Source of the DNA: Toxorhynchites rutilus septentrionalis | Lineage: Eukaryota; Arthropoda; Insecta; Diptera; Culicidae | Direction of reading: 5' to 3' | Assembly: GCF_029784135.1 (NCBI RefSeq) | Contig: NC_073746.1 | Span: forward strand, 68,326,763 to 68,390,762 | Length of the DNA stretch: 64,000 bases | In this document: positions 1 through 10,748 of the stretch, piece after piece | Position numbering within the stretch: position 1 is the first letter of the stretch | How the letters are laid out: each line of letters starts with the position of its first letter | Program-made: the position numbers and the translations under genes | The notes under the pieces: model-generated | What the model saw: the letters and a program-made list of their open reading frames with translations, nothing else | Databases searched by the model: none | What the model was told of the DNA's origin: nothing

Positions 1-368
1 GGAACGCTTATAACTCGAGCATTTCTCAATAGATCGCAAAGGATTTTGCATCAATTGATAGGAAATATATCTACGCATCTATCATAACGAATAACATTTC
101 ATTTTTCTTGAGATAAATAATTGAATAAATGTGAAATATCAAGCGTTGTCAAAATGCACTATGTGCCCATTTTTGATTGGTCCATTTTGTGCTCCTCAAA
201 TCGTACCGACCAAAACGGGCAACCAGAGCAGCGAAATAGAATGAAGCACCATTGGAAAGGAAAAAGAAAAAAATGAACGAAACATTGATCGCTGTCTCAC
301 ACATGCGTAATTCTCGAGCCAGCCAGTCAGCTTAAAAATCCCCGCTCCGCTGCCGTAACGATCATTCT

Positions 369-564
369 TTGTGTGGACACCGACTGGACAACATCGTTGC
401 TGGACGAGCTGGACGGCGAGGGATCGAGTGCCTTTCTCAAGGCAAGAGGGCGGAGGTGGTAGCGCTGGAGTAGAATAGAGTAGAGTTTTCAAAGGGCCTT
501 TCTCAAGGCTAGAGACGAATGAACTGCAGTTTAAAGTCTCTATAATTCAAGACCTTGCTTCCTT
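369..564 (-). mobile_element. Short SINE-like retroposon of about 196 bp with 16-bp target duplication
   Basis: The segment is flanked by the 16-bp direct repeat CCGTAACGATCATTCT (353-368 and 565-580). The other AE1 copy has the same stretch once, without the insertion, near 30690-30710, which gives an empty site. A related sequence of 197 bp sits at 40724-40920 in the opposite orientation with its own 16-bp duplication. Target duplications of this length fit LINE-mediated retroposition. I see no poly-A tail and no convincing A/B box. Two short GCCTTGAGAAAGGC-type hairpins lie inside. The RNA it derives from is not recognised. Confidence 0.6.
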
Positions 565-643
565 CCGTAACGATCATTCTCATTCAAACCGTACACCACA
601 TCAGTTCGCATCACAACACATCAACAAACCAACCCAAGCAGCC

Positions 644-870
644 ATGTCTGGACATGGTAAAGGAGGAAAAGTGAAGGGAAAGGCAAAATCCCGCTCGAAC
701 CGTGTTGATCTGGAGTTCCCCGCAAGGGTAGCTAGGCCGAGCGCGTTAGTACCAGTGCACCAGTCCACCTAGCCGGCGTTATATAGTTTCGGCCGCCGAA
801 GTGATCGAGTTAGCTGGCAAAGCTGCTCGCGACGATAAGAAAACCCGCATTCGGAACAGAACAAATTCGG
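644..870 (+). pseudogene. Histone H2A pseudogene, module 1 (AE1 copy 1)
   Basis: From the ATG at 644 the translation begins [20 protein letters not shown], the N-terminal tail of canonical H2A. About 8 codons matching the VGRIHRLL region are missing. The match resumes as RKG-AERV...APV-LA and the LELAG-ARD-KKTRI region, but through in-frame stops and at least one frameshift. The H2A docking domain and C-terminus are not recognisable. Upstream, TTAAAAAT near 333 and a TCATTC initiator-like motif resemble a histone core promoter, here split by the retroposon insertion. A histone-type stem-loop lies downstream at 1087-1102. It cannot make H2A. It is a captured, decayed copy. Confidence 0.85.
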
Positions 871-1086
871 TTCGGTGGACATCAAGACAACAGGCAGTTG
901 CAGCGAGTGGCGAGTGGCAAACGCAATCGCAAAACGGCAGCAGGTAGCAGAAGAAAAAAGTTTGTTCTTTATACAAACTGCTTTGGTGGCAAATCCAGAA
1001 CAAGGCGGCATCGAGGGCGTTCGAAATGGTTTTTTTCAAAACCACGAGTACTAAGTTTTCTAAATTGGAACCATTCCATAAAACAA

Positions 1087-1102
1087 GGCGCTTTTCAGGG
1101 CC
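1087..1102 (+). promoter_or_regulatory. Histone mRNA 3' stem-loop remnant
   Basis: GGCGCTTTTCAGGGCC matches the metazoan histone consensus GGCYCTTTTCAGRGCC except for one stem position, which leaves a G-G mismatch. It lies about 220 bp beyond the recognisable H2A homology and has a counterpart at 31203-31218. Confidence 0.7.
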
Positions 1103-1862
1103 ATTAAAGCTTTCAAAAAAGAGTTTAGGAAATACAGTTCAATGCTTTCTAAAACAATATCCAAAATAATAATAAACACAAATTGATTTTTTCATCATTT
1201 GTTTGCCAGGATCTGATGAGTATGTGAATTTGGCAGTTGTTCTGAGCTTATTGATAGTTGGGGACTTTCCTGATTATTCAATTTTCACCAATTCTTGAAT
1301 TGTTTCAAGATTGAAAGTACAGTAATTTACAATTAGTTCGACATTTAGCTAATTGGACGGACATGTAATGCGACTTATTTAGTTGGACATTTTTGTAAAC
1401 ATAGAGATCCAAATTATGACCCCACATTGAAAGTAGACACTGTACCACTGTCATCGCAAATGTTCAATTACAGGTTAAAATCGCCTACATCCGACACTGA
1501 GTGGCGCTTCGGCACGTCGCATTGAATGTAATTTACTGTACGACATGTCACAAAGCTGGATGGGAAGAAATTTTCCAACTGTGAAAGCTGTGGCGAGTGG
1601 CAACAAATCACTAAACAGGAAGGTTTAGCCGAACAAGATGGGGATATCGAGTGATAACAAAACAATAAACTCTTTAGATTGAAGATAATTTTGTGATCCT
1701 GAATAGGACCTTTTTTAGCATGTGATTGGAGCGAACAAATCGTAATGAATGTATTTTTTTGCCATCGCTCCCTTTTAACGCTCATTCGTTCGTCTCGTTG
1801 GACTCGCCTCTTTGGCTGAGTCTGCCGATTTGTCTCTATCCTGTGAGTGTGTACCGCTAGAG

Positions 1863-1869
1863 TATAAAA
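1863..1869 (+). promoter_or_regulatory. TATA box of H2A module 2
   Basis: TATAAAA lies about 80 bp upstream of the second H2A homology and is preserved in the other copy at 31970-31976. It is probably the captured histone core promoter. Present activity is unknown. Confidence 0.5.
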
Positions 1870-1940
1870 CACGCGGACCCCCAAAAAATATCTTATTTTC
1901 TTTCAAATCGTAAACCCGTGTGGTTGTACGGCATCGGCAT

Positions 1941-2175
1941 CGTGGACATAACAAAGGAGGACAAGTTAAGGGAAAGGCAAAGTCTCACTCGAACCGTGCA
2001 GGTCTCCAGTTCCCTGTTGGTCGCATTCACTGATTGCTCCGCAAGGGTAACTAGGCCGAACGGATTGGTGCCGGAGCACCAGTATACCTAACAGCGATTA
2101 TAGATTTTCGGCCGTCGGAGTGCTCGAGTTGGCTTGCAAAGCTGCTCACGACAATCAGAAAACCCGCATCAAGAA
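1941..2175 (+). pseudogene. Histone H2A pseudogene, module 2 (AE1 copy 1)
   Basis: The translation contains [20 protein letters not shown], then a stop, then LLRKGN, a stop, and AERIGAGAPVYLTAII. This follows canonical H2A closely from the tail through the first histone-fold helices. The homology then shifts frame across LELAC-KAAHDNQKTRI-like codons. The initiator ATG and first residues are lost. It is better preserved than module 1, so the two modules decayed separately or came from different H2A genes. In this copy a deletion removed the downstream stem-loop that survives at 32518-32533. Confidence 0.85.
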
Positions 2176-2516
2176 CAGAGCAGCTTCGGTTCGGCGCTCA
2201 TCAAGGCAACAATTAGTTTCAGTGAGTGGCAAAGTGTTTCTCCGGCACGTCGCATTAAATATAATTTACTGAACAACATGTCCCAAGCTGGATGGGAAAA
2301 AAATTTCCAACTGTGAAAGCTGTGGCGAGTGGCAAACGCAATAGCTAAACAGGAAGGAACAGTAAACTAATCCATTTTTCAGGTAGATAGGTAGGTATTC
2401 ACGTAGGAGAAGAAAATAAAACAATATATTTAAAATACATATTTAACAAAAGCTGTCCCCTTTGTATAGTCCTACGTCACTCCGGTTATGTCCCCGACAT
2501 AACCCACCCGTCTTTT

Positions 2517-4850
2517 TTTTTTGTTTTTTTAATTCGTTTATTTTTACAGGCTCAGTTATTTAAGTTTAAAGGAGCCGAATTCTTAAATATATTTTTAAAA
2601 CTATATATATATATAGAAACAATTTTCTTACATCTATGGTTAGTAAGGTGGAAAACCGATTACTCGCGGTGTACTCGAGTTTAGAAGGGTGACATATTTT
2701 TAGGAGAAGGATGGGATATAAGGAAATTGTAACAATGTTGATAAGCACTCAATTCTTAAATCTATTCGTATATCTATAGTTTATTTACATTTCAACTTAT
2801 TCTACTATTTATAGCAAGGGGACGAATTACCCGCAAAGGAAGGAAAGGAGGGTATAAGGATGTAGGGACAATCACACACGAATTTCTATAGCTTTAAGGA
2901 AAACATATATATGGGACATGTAATCAAGGTCTAACCGAGCCAACACATCTCTCACCGGCACATTGGGCTGTCTTCCTCTGGCCCGAAGGGAGTTTTCTAA
3001 ATTCGATCTGGCAACAAGATACACCTCGCACGACCAAACAATGTGCTCGATGTCGTGATAACCTTGGCCACAAACGCAGAGATTGCTGCTGGCAAGATTG
3101 AAACGAAAGAGTAGTGCATCTAACGAACAGTGATTGGACATGAGTCGGGAGAAGGTGCGGATAAAGTCCCGACTCAAGTCTAGACTTTTGAACCACGGTT
3201 TGAGGCTAACCTTAGGGATAATCGAGTGAAACCACCGGCCCAATTCATCTTCATTCCACTTGCGTTGCCAGTTAGCGATGGTATTTTTGCGAACTAAAGA
3301 ATAAAATTCATTGAAGGCGATTTGACGCTGATAAATATCGCCTTCAATTGCACCTACCTTTGCTAATGAGTCAGTCCTCTCATTACCCGGAATGGAGCAA
3401 TGTGAAGGGACCCAGATAAAGGTAATGACATAACAGCGTTTGGATAAAGCACTCAAAATTTCTCGTATTCTCTCAAGGAAGTACGGCGAATGCTTTTCCG
3501 GCCTCACTGAACGGATAGCTTCGACAGAGCTAAGACTATCCGTTACAATGTAATAGTGTTCAACAGGTCGTGAGGCGACGCTGTCCAGCGCCCAATGAAT
3601 TGCTGCCAATTCAGCAATATACACTGAGCAAGGATTCTGAAGACTGTGTGAGGTGCTAAAAAATTCGTTGAACACTCCAAATCCTGTGGACTCGTTTATA
3701 GTGGACCCATCAGTAAAGTACATATTATCACAATTGATACCCCCATACTTTTCATCGAAGATCGTTGGAGCGATCCTCGATCGTTGGTAATCTGAATATC
3801 CATGGATATCTTGCTTCATGGACAGATCAAAATGCACAGAGGAATTGATGTAGTCAGGGAAACAAACACGGTTGGGAATATACGAAGAAGGATCAACCTG
3901 CATGGAGATGAATTCATGATATGAACTCATGAATCCGGAGTGAAAATTTAGCTCGATCAATTGCTCAAAATTTCCGATCACCAATGGATTCATAACCTTA
4001 CACCGGATGAGGAACCGAAGAGATAATAAATTGAAGCGATCTTTTAGTGGGAGTACGCCTGCCAAAACCTCGAGACTCATGGTATGCGTTGAGGGCATAC
4101 ATCCCAACGCAATACGGAGACAAAGATACTGAATTCGCTCGAGTTTAATTAAGTGTGTTTTGGCAGCTGATTGAAAACAGAAACTGCCATACTCCATCAC
4201 TGAGAGAATAGTTGTTCTATACAACATTATAAGATCTTCGGGATGGGCTCCCCACCAGGTGCCGGTAATTGTACGGAGAAAGTTTATTCTTTGTTGACAT
4301 TTTTTACTCAGATACCTAATATGGGCCCCCCAAGTACATTTGGAGTCGAACCAGACCCCAAGATACTTGAATGACATCGCATGAGTGATCGGTTTACCCA
4401 AAAGTTGAAGCTTTGGTTTTGCTGGTCTATGCTTCCTAGAAAAAACCACCATCTCTGTTTTCTCCGTGGAGAATTCGATCCCTAGCCCAATGGCCCAGGT
4501 TGAAAAATTGTTCAAAGTATCTTGTAAGGATTCTTGCAGGTCGGATTCGTTTGATCCTACGACAGACACCACTCCATCATCTGCAAGTTGTCTTACGCTG
4601 CAATTTTGTGTAAGGCAATTGTCGATGCTTACATAGAAGTTGTACAAAAGGGGGCTTAAACATGAGCCCTGGGGGAGGCCCATGTAAGAGACCCGACTTA
4701 CTGCCGAATCTCCGTGAGAAAAGTTCAAATGTTTCTCACAAAGCAAGTTATATAACATATTATTCAATAGAGGCGGTACGCATACCTTTTGATGATAAGG
4801 CAAAATGATAACTATTTCCTGCGACAACCACTACCATAATACATGAATTG
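2517..4850 (-). mobile_element. I-clade non-LTR retrotransposon, 5'-truncated
   Basis: On the minus strand the element ends in a poly-A tract, seen as a T-rich run at about 2512-2537. It has a 3' untranslated region of about 330 bp and one long reading frame (2872-4827). The 5' end is truncated inside the reverse transcriptase. It abuts the 3' T-run of AE1 copy 1 on one side and an AE2 3' fragment on the other. I could not define a target duplication. Confidence 0.75.
2872..4827 (-). CDS. I-like LINE ORF2 fragment: reverse transcriptase C-terminal half plus RNase H
   Basis: A 651-codon frame without stops. GLPQGSCLSP at residues 50-59 is RT block 4, and RQLADDGVVS at 79-88 holds the catalytic Asp pair, with Leu before ADD where many LINEs have Phe or Tyr. 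RT thumb-like sequence runs to about 330. An RNase H domain at about 368-495 keeps D373 (FTDGS), E406 (AELAAI), D430 (VTDSLSS), and H476/D486 (PSHCSIPGNERTD). A CCHC-type motif lies at residues 584/586/595/600. RNase H after RT points to the I group. The endonuclease and RT blocks 0-3 are missing, so the ATG used is only the first in frame after truncation. The intact frame implies a fairly recent insertion. Confidence 0.85.
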   Translation of the reverse strand: MSQEIVIILPYHQKVCVPPLLNNMLYNLLCEKHLNFSHGDSAVSRVSYMGLPQGSCLSPLLYNFYVSIDNCLTQNCSVRQLADDGVVSVVGSNESDLQESLQDTLNNFSTWAIGLGIEFSTEKTEMVVFSRKHRPAKPKLQLLGKPITHAMSFKYLGVWFDSKCTWGAHIRYLSKKCQQRINFLRTITGTWWGAHPEDLIMLYRTTILSVMEYGSFCFQSAAKTHLIKLERIQYLCLRIALGCMPSTHTMSLEVLAGVLPLKDRFNLLSLRFLIRCKVMNPLVIGNFEQLIELNFHSGFMSSYHEFISMQVDPSSYIPNRVCFPDYINSSVHFDLSMKQDIHGYSDYQRSRIAPTIFDEKYGGINCDNMYFTDGSTINESTGFGVFNEFFSTSHSLQNPCSVYIAELAAIHWALDSVASRPVEHYYIVTDSLSSVEAIRSVRPEKHSPYFLERIREILSALSKRCYVITFIWVPSHCSIPGNERTDSLAKVGAIEGDIYQRQIAFNEFYSLVRKNTIANWQRKWNEDELGRWFHSIIPKVSLKPWFKSLDLSRDFIRTFSRLMSNHCSLDALLFRFNLASSNLCVCGQGYHDIEHIVWSCEVYLVARSNLENSLRARGRQPNVPVRDVLARLDLDYMSHIYVFLKAIEIRV

Positions 4851-5085
4851 ACTTAAATTGGTATTTGTTTGCAATTAAATTCGTAAATAGTTTCATTCAT
4901 TCACTAGTTTAATCAATAATTTAATCAATACACACAAAAGATAGCTCTGCGCAGCGGCGATATCGTACCCAATGAGGAACATCCGAGATGGGACTATTGC
5001 TAATTGAAGAAATACAATTGATTACTAAGTCAACGGCAGTCCTACGTCAACCTTGCGGTTATATCGTAGGTATAAGCCATCCATA
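4830..5085 (+). mobile_element. AE2 3'-end fragment
   Basis: It matches the last 240 bp or so of the AE2 copy at 28893-30250, including the stretch before the end, the inverted core (AGTCCTACGTCAACC) and the hairpin-forming GGTTATATC-type sequence, here with a degraded second arm. The rest of the element is lost or displaced by the I-like LINE. Confidence 0.55.
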
Positions 5086-5087
5086 GT

Positions 5088-5166
5088 TTTTTCCTGCATG
5101 TTCTGTGTCCAGGTTTTCATTTTACCCCCCATATACTCCGGTTAGACGTAGTCCCACGTCAAAATC
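5088..5166 (-). mobile_element. AE2 5'-end fragment
   Basis: Read on the minus strand it begins TTTTGACGTGGGACTACG, followed by TCTAACCGGAGTATATGGGG and the conserved A-rich leader. This matches the 5' ends at 28893 and 8514. Only about 80 bp remain, directly after a T-run next to the preceding AE2 3' fragment. Confidence 0.55.
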
Positions 5167-5384
5167 AGTCTTAATTCAAATTGTTATGTGACCAATGAAA
5201 CCGAACCAATGAATTTTAATTGTAATTTTAATTCAATTGTAATTTTAGGTAGTGTCCTTTGTTTGTAACAAGTTTCAAAAAAATCGTAGAGGGTCGAATC
5301 AGCAGCCGACTGATTTGGGGTGGAATCGCTCTATACGGGAGTTGTATAAACAAGAGTAATTGGCCATTTTGAACTTGGATTTTT

Positions 5385-5868
5385 CATGATCTAATGTCAC
5401 TAGTCAGGTCTTTTCGTTTGATATCCATATCGATGGGGTTTTGAAATAAGAACATATATCGCCATTTTGGATTTGCGTTATCACAAATAAGAATGTTCTA
5501 TTAGTCAAACCCTTTTCGTTCAATACCCATATAGATGAAATGAGAAAAAATGTCGCCATTTTGAATTTGAATTTCCATAAATAACTGTGTTCTACTAGTC
5601 AAGCCCTTTCATTTGATACCCATATTGATGGGGTTTTGATAAAATATGTAGTCCGCCATTTTGTAGCTGCCACCATCTTGGATTTTCAAGATCATGGAAT
5701 ACACAGTTTTATAACGACAGCAGATATAAAAGCTTGTTCCAAATTTCAGATTAATCGGTCAACAGGAAGGGGGTTAAATTTCTATTGATGTAGGACAACA
5801 CTACAGATAAACATACAAACATACTTACAATAGGTCATGCTGAATAAAACCATATAATTATAGTATAA
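5385..5868 (+). repeat. Dispersed repeat with internal units of about 100 bp (family D), copy 1
   Basis: Imperfect tandem units carry the landmarks GATACCCATATCGATGGGG and CGCCATTTTG, at about 5410, 5517 and 5607. They are followed by a conserved tail (CCATCTTGGATTTTCAAGATC and an AAACATACAAACATAC stretch). The tail recurs at 16330-16612. No coding potential. The element class is not recognised. Confidence 0.55.
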
Positions 5869-6743
5869 AAATGTGTGGGTTATATCTAAGATATAACCGC
5901 AAGGTTGACGTGGGACTATCGTTGGTGTAGTAATCATTTGTATTGATTAGATTATTAATTGAATGAAACAATTTTCGAATTCAATTGAATTCAACATATT
6001 TGATTTGTAATTAAAAAATTTGAAAAAATCCCATTTAACACCAAATCATGCATTGTAATAGATTATGTTTTTTGCTACGAGTAAAATTGATAACAGCATT
6101 TTGCCTAATCATCAAACGGTATGCGTAGAAATTCAGTGATCAGAAGATATGAAGACATATCTTCCAATGCAGTCTTGAATAACCGAGCCAAAGCATTGTG
6201 TTCGTACCCGCTTTTGTAGTGCGTGTTAAACACATATTTCGGAGTGCAGAAAAAATTTGGGTACAGAAATACTCCCGGCATGAATCAAAATGGATCAACA
6301 TTCTCAACTTCCACTTTGTATACTATACTTTAATCTTGTATGTTCATTCGCCTCTAGTATCTGAAATGACGATTTTCCCAGGCTCCTCAGTTCAGTATTA
6401 CGTGTTAGGGAAACATATTTTGGTCTGCACAAAGAAAAGTGAATACAAAAGTATTTGTATTTGCAGAGCGAATTTCCCCAGGTACCTTGGTTTTGAAGTC
6501 CGTATTAGGTAAATACATTTCGTTGTGAACAAAAGTTTTCCTAATTTGTATGTATTTGCTATGTCGATCTTATCAGACACTTTGCTTTTGAAGTCTGTGT
6601 TAGGGAACATATTCCGGTGGGAACAAAAATACTTCCAACTTGAATGTATTTGCAAAGCGGATACCTCCAGGCACCTTAGTGTACAAGTCCGTGTTAGGGA
6701 AACACATTTCTTTGTGAACAAAAGTTCCCCTAACTTGCATGTA

Positions 6744-8015
6744 TTAGGCTGTCAAAAAAGTCCTGCGGTATTTCCGCGAGGTGTCGTTGTAAGCGCGTAG
6801 TTCTAGTTGTATTCATTGTATCGAGTCATACTATAGCTTGTTGGAAAGGTATTTTTGCGCGCTATAATATAGTCCTTGGCAGTGTTTTGTTTGGTTAAGT
6901 CGTTCGTGAGTTATAGTGTCGCAAATATGGAGCAAAATAAAGAGAAAATCCGACATATTTTACAGTACTACTATGACAAAGGCAAAAATGCATCTCAAGC
7001 TGCCAATAAATTTGTGCAGTTTATGGACCCGATACAGTTTCCATTTCCACCGCACAACGATGGTTTCAACGTTTTCGTTCTGGTGTAGAGGTCGTCACGT
7101 GCGCCACGCGCCACGCTCCGGAAGGCCTGTCGTCGAAAATTGCGACAAAATCGCTGAATTAGCCGAGAAAGACCGGCATAGTAGCAGCCGTAGCATCGGC
7201 CAAGAGCTGGGGATAAGTCATCAAACCGTTATTAACCATTTGGAGAAGCTTGGATTCACAAAGAAGCTCGATGTATGGGTGCCACACACGTTGACGCAAA
7301 AAAACATCTTTGACCGTATCGACGCATGTGAATCGTTGCTGAATCGCAACAAAATCGACCCGTTTCTGAAGCGGATGGTGACTGGCGATGAAAAGTGGGT
7401 CACTTACGATAACGTGAAGCGCAAACGGTCGTGGTCGAAGCCCGGTGGCCAAGCCCTCATTAACGGCCAGGAAGGTTCTGCTGTGTGTTTGGTGGGATTG
7501 TCAAGGAATAATCTATTATGAGCTGCTTCCCTATGGCCAAACGCTCAATTCGGACCTGTACTGCCAACAACTGGACCGCTTGAAGGTAGCACTCATGAAG
7601 AAGAGGCCATCTTTGATAAACAGAGGCCGGATTGTCTTCCATCAGGACAACGCCAGGCCACACACTTCTTTGGTGACGCGCCAGAAGCTCCGGGAGCTCG
7701 GATGGGAGGTTCTTTTGTATCCGCCGTATAGTCCGGACCTTGCACCAAGTGACTACCACCTGTTTTTGTCCATGGCGAACGAGCTAGGTAGTCAGAAGTT
7801 AGCAACAAAAGAGGCCTGTGAAAATTGGCTATCCGAGTTTTTTGCCAATAAGGAAGCGAGCTTCTATAACAGGGGTATTATGAAGTTGGCATCTCGTTGG
7901 GAACAAGTCATCGAACAAAACGGCGCATATTTGACTTAAAACAGATGATTGTAACTAATTTTATGAACAAATGAAAATTTAAAAAAAATACCGCAGGACT
8001 TTTTTGACAGCCTAA
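6744..8015 (+). mobile_element. mariner transposon (mauritiana-like), inactive
   Basis: The 1,272-bp element has perfect 30-bp terminal inverted repeats beginning TTAGGCTGTC and ending at GGTATTT. TA dinucleotides flank both ends (6742-6743 and 8016-8017), as expected for Tc1/mariner. It interrupts an AE2 minisatellite unit and is therefore younger than that insertion. The ends look competent, but the transposase gene is broken. Confidence 0.95.
6927..7939 (+). pseudogene. mariner transposase pseudogene (two frameshifts)
   Basis: The frame starts MEQNKEKIRHILQYYYDKGK at 6927. A 1-nt loss near 7005 shifts frame inside the N-terminal DNA-binding region. The frame then runs through a second HTH-like stretch (SIGQELGISHQTVINHLEKL) and TGDEKWVTYD, which carries the first catalytic Asp. 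A second frameshift with a small deletion near 7440 leads into LLCVWWDCQGIIYYELLPYG, FHQDNARPHTS (second Asp) and YPPYSPDLAPSDYHLFLSM (third Asp). The second and third Asp are 34 residues apart, the DD34D spacing of mariner. It ends at a TAA at 7937-7939, 76 bp before the element end. Confidence 0.9.
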
Positions 8016-8514
8016 TATTTGCAATGCGAATCTCCGTGTTAGGGAAACACATCTCCTTGTGAACGAAAATACCCCCAACTTGCAGGTATTCACAAAGCGG
8101 ATTCTCCCAGGTACATTGATTTCGAAGTCTGTGTTAAGGAACATATTTCGATGAGAACAAAAATACCCCTTACCTGCATGTTTCTGCAATGCCGATTTCT
8201 CCAGGCTGCTTGGTTTTGACGTCTGTGTTGGGGAATTCGTAAATCGGGCCAATTAAAACGAGGCAGTTAGGGCGTTTAGATAACGCTTGACATTTCGCAA
8301 TTATTCAATTGCTTATCTTATGAAAAATAACATTTTATTCATTGTGATAGATGCGTAGAAATATTTCCTACTAATTGATACAAGCATCTTTCCGATCTAT
8401 TAAGAAATGTTCGAGTTATAAGCATTCGAAATCTTGCATTTTTCCTGTATGTTCTGTGCTTAGGTTTTCATTTCACCCCCATATACTCCGGTTAGACGTA
8501 GTCCCACGTCAAAA

Positions 8515-9157
8515 CTATATTTTTATGTTTTTGATTTTTTTATTATTCTACATATCCCATATTTACATTTAAGTGCCAAATACCCTTTTGAAAATCCTAT
8601 TCAAATTCAACGAGCAAAGTGTCACCCAGATCTTCGCTCTCTCCCTTCACAGGTGGTGCATATTATTCAAAAATATGGAAGAGTTTATACGATATAAGGA
8701 TTAGAGGGCACATCTATTTGAGATCGTATAAATGTGGGGCAGACAGAAACCGAAAAAGAAATGGTGCTGGTACGAACTACTGCCTTTTCTCCAGGAATGT
8801 GGCAAGGATTATGGACCACTGACTGAGTTGTTTCTATGGATCCAATTCAATTCAAAATAGAAGTCAGCTTCCCGTTTTAAATTTGTAAGCCACTTCTCAA
8901 ATATTCAACGAGTGACGAATTGACATGAAAGGCAAAACGTATACATGCCAATACCAGGAAGGCAAAGAGAAATAGAAAGTACTGAGTATGAAGAAGAGGA
9001 TCAACATCTGTTCGATATTATCCCAATAATATCGTGCAGTCCAGAAACCGTTCTCTCGGGTATCTTCTGATAACAACATTGCTCACATAACGAGCAGAAT
9101 TCCTCAAATGGTGGAAAATTATGTGCACCGGAAGGAACTAATTATTAAAGGAAAAAA
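8515..9157. other. Unassigned AT-rich segment
   Basis: I see no gene, tRNA or clear element here. Short open frames on both strands have no recognisable motifs. Confidence 0.4.
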
Positions 9158-10708
9158 CAGGAAGTGGGTTATATCTATGGTATAACCGCAATGGTGACGT
9201 AGGACTATCGTTGATTTAGTGATCATTTGTTTGAAGTTGAATCTGAATCCATTCTGAATGAAAGAATAAATGAATATTTGGGGGACTTCGAAAACGAGAG
9301 CGTTACGTTGGAGGTACAAGGTTTTATGCATCCAATATTGGATATGAAAATATCCTACTGATGGGGAAGAATAATCTTCAGAAGCTTTCCTGTTAATTGC
9401 ACTTGATTGAAAAATAACAGAACCAAATATATTTGGTCGCAGAAAAACAAAAAAAAACATGAAAATAAACTCTTCCGCTTGAATGTAATTTTCAATCCCA
9501 AGGGGAACTGGCAGATTGTTTTGCAGTAACGATGACATCTTTCTGGATTCTTCTCGATTCTTCTCGAAGTCCACCACCAGTGGTTAATGTTAACTTGATA
9601 ACCACCTGTTAATTGCACTTGATTGAAAAATCACAAAACCAAATGTATTTAGTCGCAGTGTTATGTGTGTCCTCACGAAAAATGAATGCGTTTCACCACC
9701 AGAATACCGCTTATGTATGCTTTTTGTGCGTGATTGAATCGAGAGAAGGTGTGGTTTACGATGGCAATTTGGAAGGCAAACTAGAGGGGAATGAACTCTC
9801 TGAGTTTGAAACTTTCGGCGACTGAGCAATAATCAATTGAAAATAATATAATTTTCTACTGATGGGGAAGAATAATTTCAGAAGCTTTCCTGTTAATTGC
9901 CATTGATTGAAAAATCACAAAACCAAATGTATTTGGTTGCAGTGTCATATGGATAGAAAACATTAGAATAAACTCTTTCGCATCAATGTATTTTTCAATT
10001 CCCAGGGGAACTGGCAGATTATTTTTCAGCAATGATTAGATTTTTCCCGATTTTCCTCGATACTCGAAGCCCACCAGTGGTAAATGTCACTCGATAACCA
10101 CCTGTTAATGGCACTTAATTGAAAAATATTTGGTCGCAGTGTTACATGGATAAAAAATATTAAAATTAACTCTTTCGCATGAATGTATTTTTCAGTACCC
10201 AGGGGAACTGGCAGCTTCCGCGCGTGTATGGGTGTGTGGCGGCTGCTCCGATCTCTTCCCAGGGAACCATTTGCGGCGTCACTCTCCTCCTGATGGATTC
10301 CCTTCTGGCCTAATGTGCACAAACAGGCTCTTGGTGACACCGTTCATTCGCGCTTTCATGATAAACGAAGAGCTTCACCACAACAGCGACAACATGCTCC
10401 AATCGCTGTTCAATTAGAACTGAGTGGATTTCCGAGTGGCGCTCGCTTATATACCGATTGGTGTATTCAATAGCCTGTTTTGAAATCAATTTTAAGACTA
10501 TTGAAACAAGTTTTTGGATCAAAAAGTAACAAGTATATAACGCGTAGACATTTTATCTTTCGAATGAAGTGTTCATCATACCATTTCGTTCAGTTGTTTA
10601 GGAGCTATTAATGCTCAAAATCTCGGTCTCCGGCGTAACGCTTTCGTTTTCGAAACTTTGATTTTACACCTCGGTATAGAAATGAAAGACGTAGTCCTAC
10701 GTCAAAAA
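9158..10708 (-). mobile_element. AE3 element, copy 1
   Basis: Read on the minus strand it begins TTTTTGACGTAGGACTACG (from 10708) and ends with the inverted core and the hairpin GGTTATATC/GGTATAACC (9167-9187). It contains several partial repeats of a module of about 250 bp (landmarks CCAAATGTATTTGG and GGGGAACTGGCAGATT, near 9385, 9610, 9890 and 10100). A TATA box with initiator lies near the 5' end (10419-10453). It is the inverted counterpart of 14121-15811. Confidence 0.6.
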
Positions 10709-10748
10709 CGTCAAATGAGAGAATGTAAAAGGGTCTGAAAGGGGCTGA

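Larger units (their letters stand above)
1..2512 (+). mobile_element. AE1 element, copy 1 (5' end outside window), carrying two H2A pseudogenes
   Basis: This segment is a close, collinear match to 30337-32716, apart from the inserted sequence at 369-564 and a deletion of about 100 bp near 2365 that removes the second histone stem-loop. Its 3' end has the inverted core TAGTCCTACGTCA (2467-2479), then a perfect 9-bp hairpin GGTTATGTC/GACATAACC with a CCC loop (2484-2504), then CACCCGTC and a T-run. The first 90 or so bases expected from copy 2 lie outside the window. No transposase or helicase is encoded, so it is non-autonomous. The Helentron-like assignment is inferred from end architecture and host-gene cargo. 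Confidence 0.6.
5869..8514 (-). mobile_element. AE2 element, copy 1, split by a mariner
   Basis: Read on the minus strand it starts TTTTGACGTGGGACTACG at 8514 and ends with the inverted core and the perfect hairpin GGTTATATC/GATATAACC (5878-5898). Without the mariner (6744-8015) it is about 1.37 kb, the same as the copy at 28893-30250. Internal sequence is the minisatellite of about 95 bp seen in that copy (6190-6740 and 8020-8240). A histone-5'-flank-like leader lies near 8260-8450. There is no transposition gene. Confidence 0.6.
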
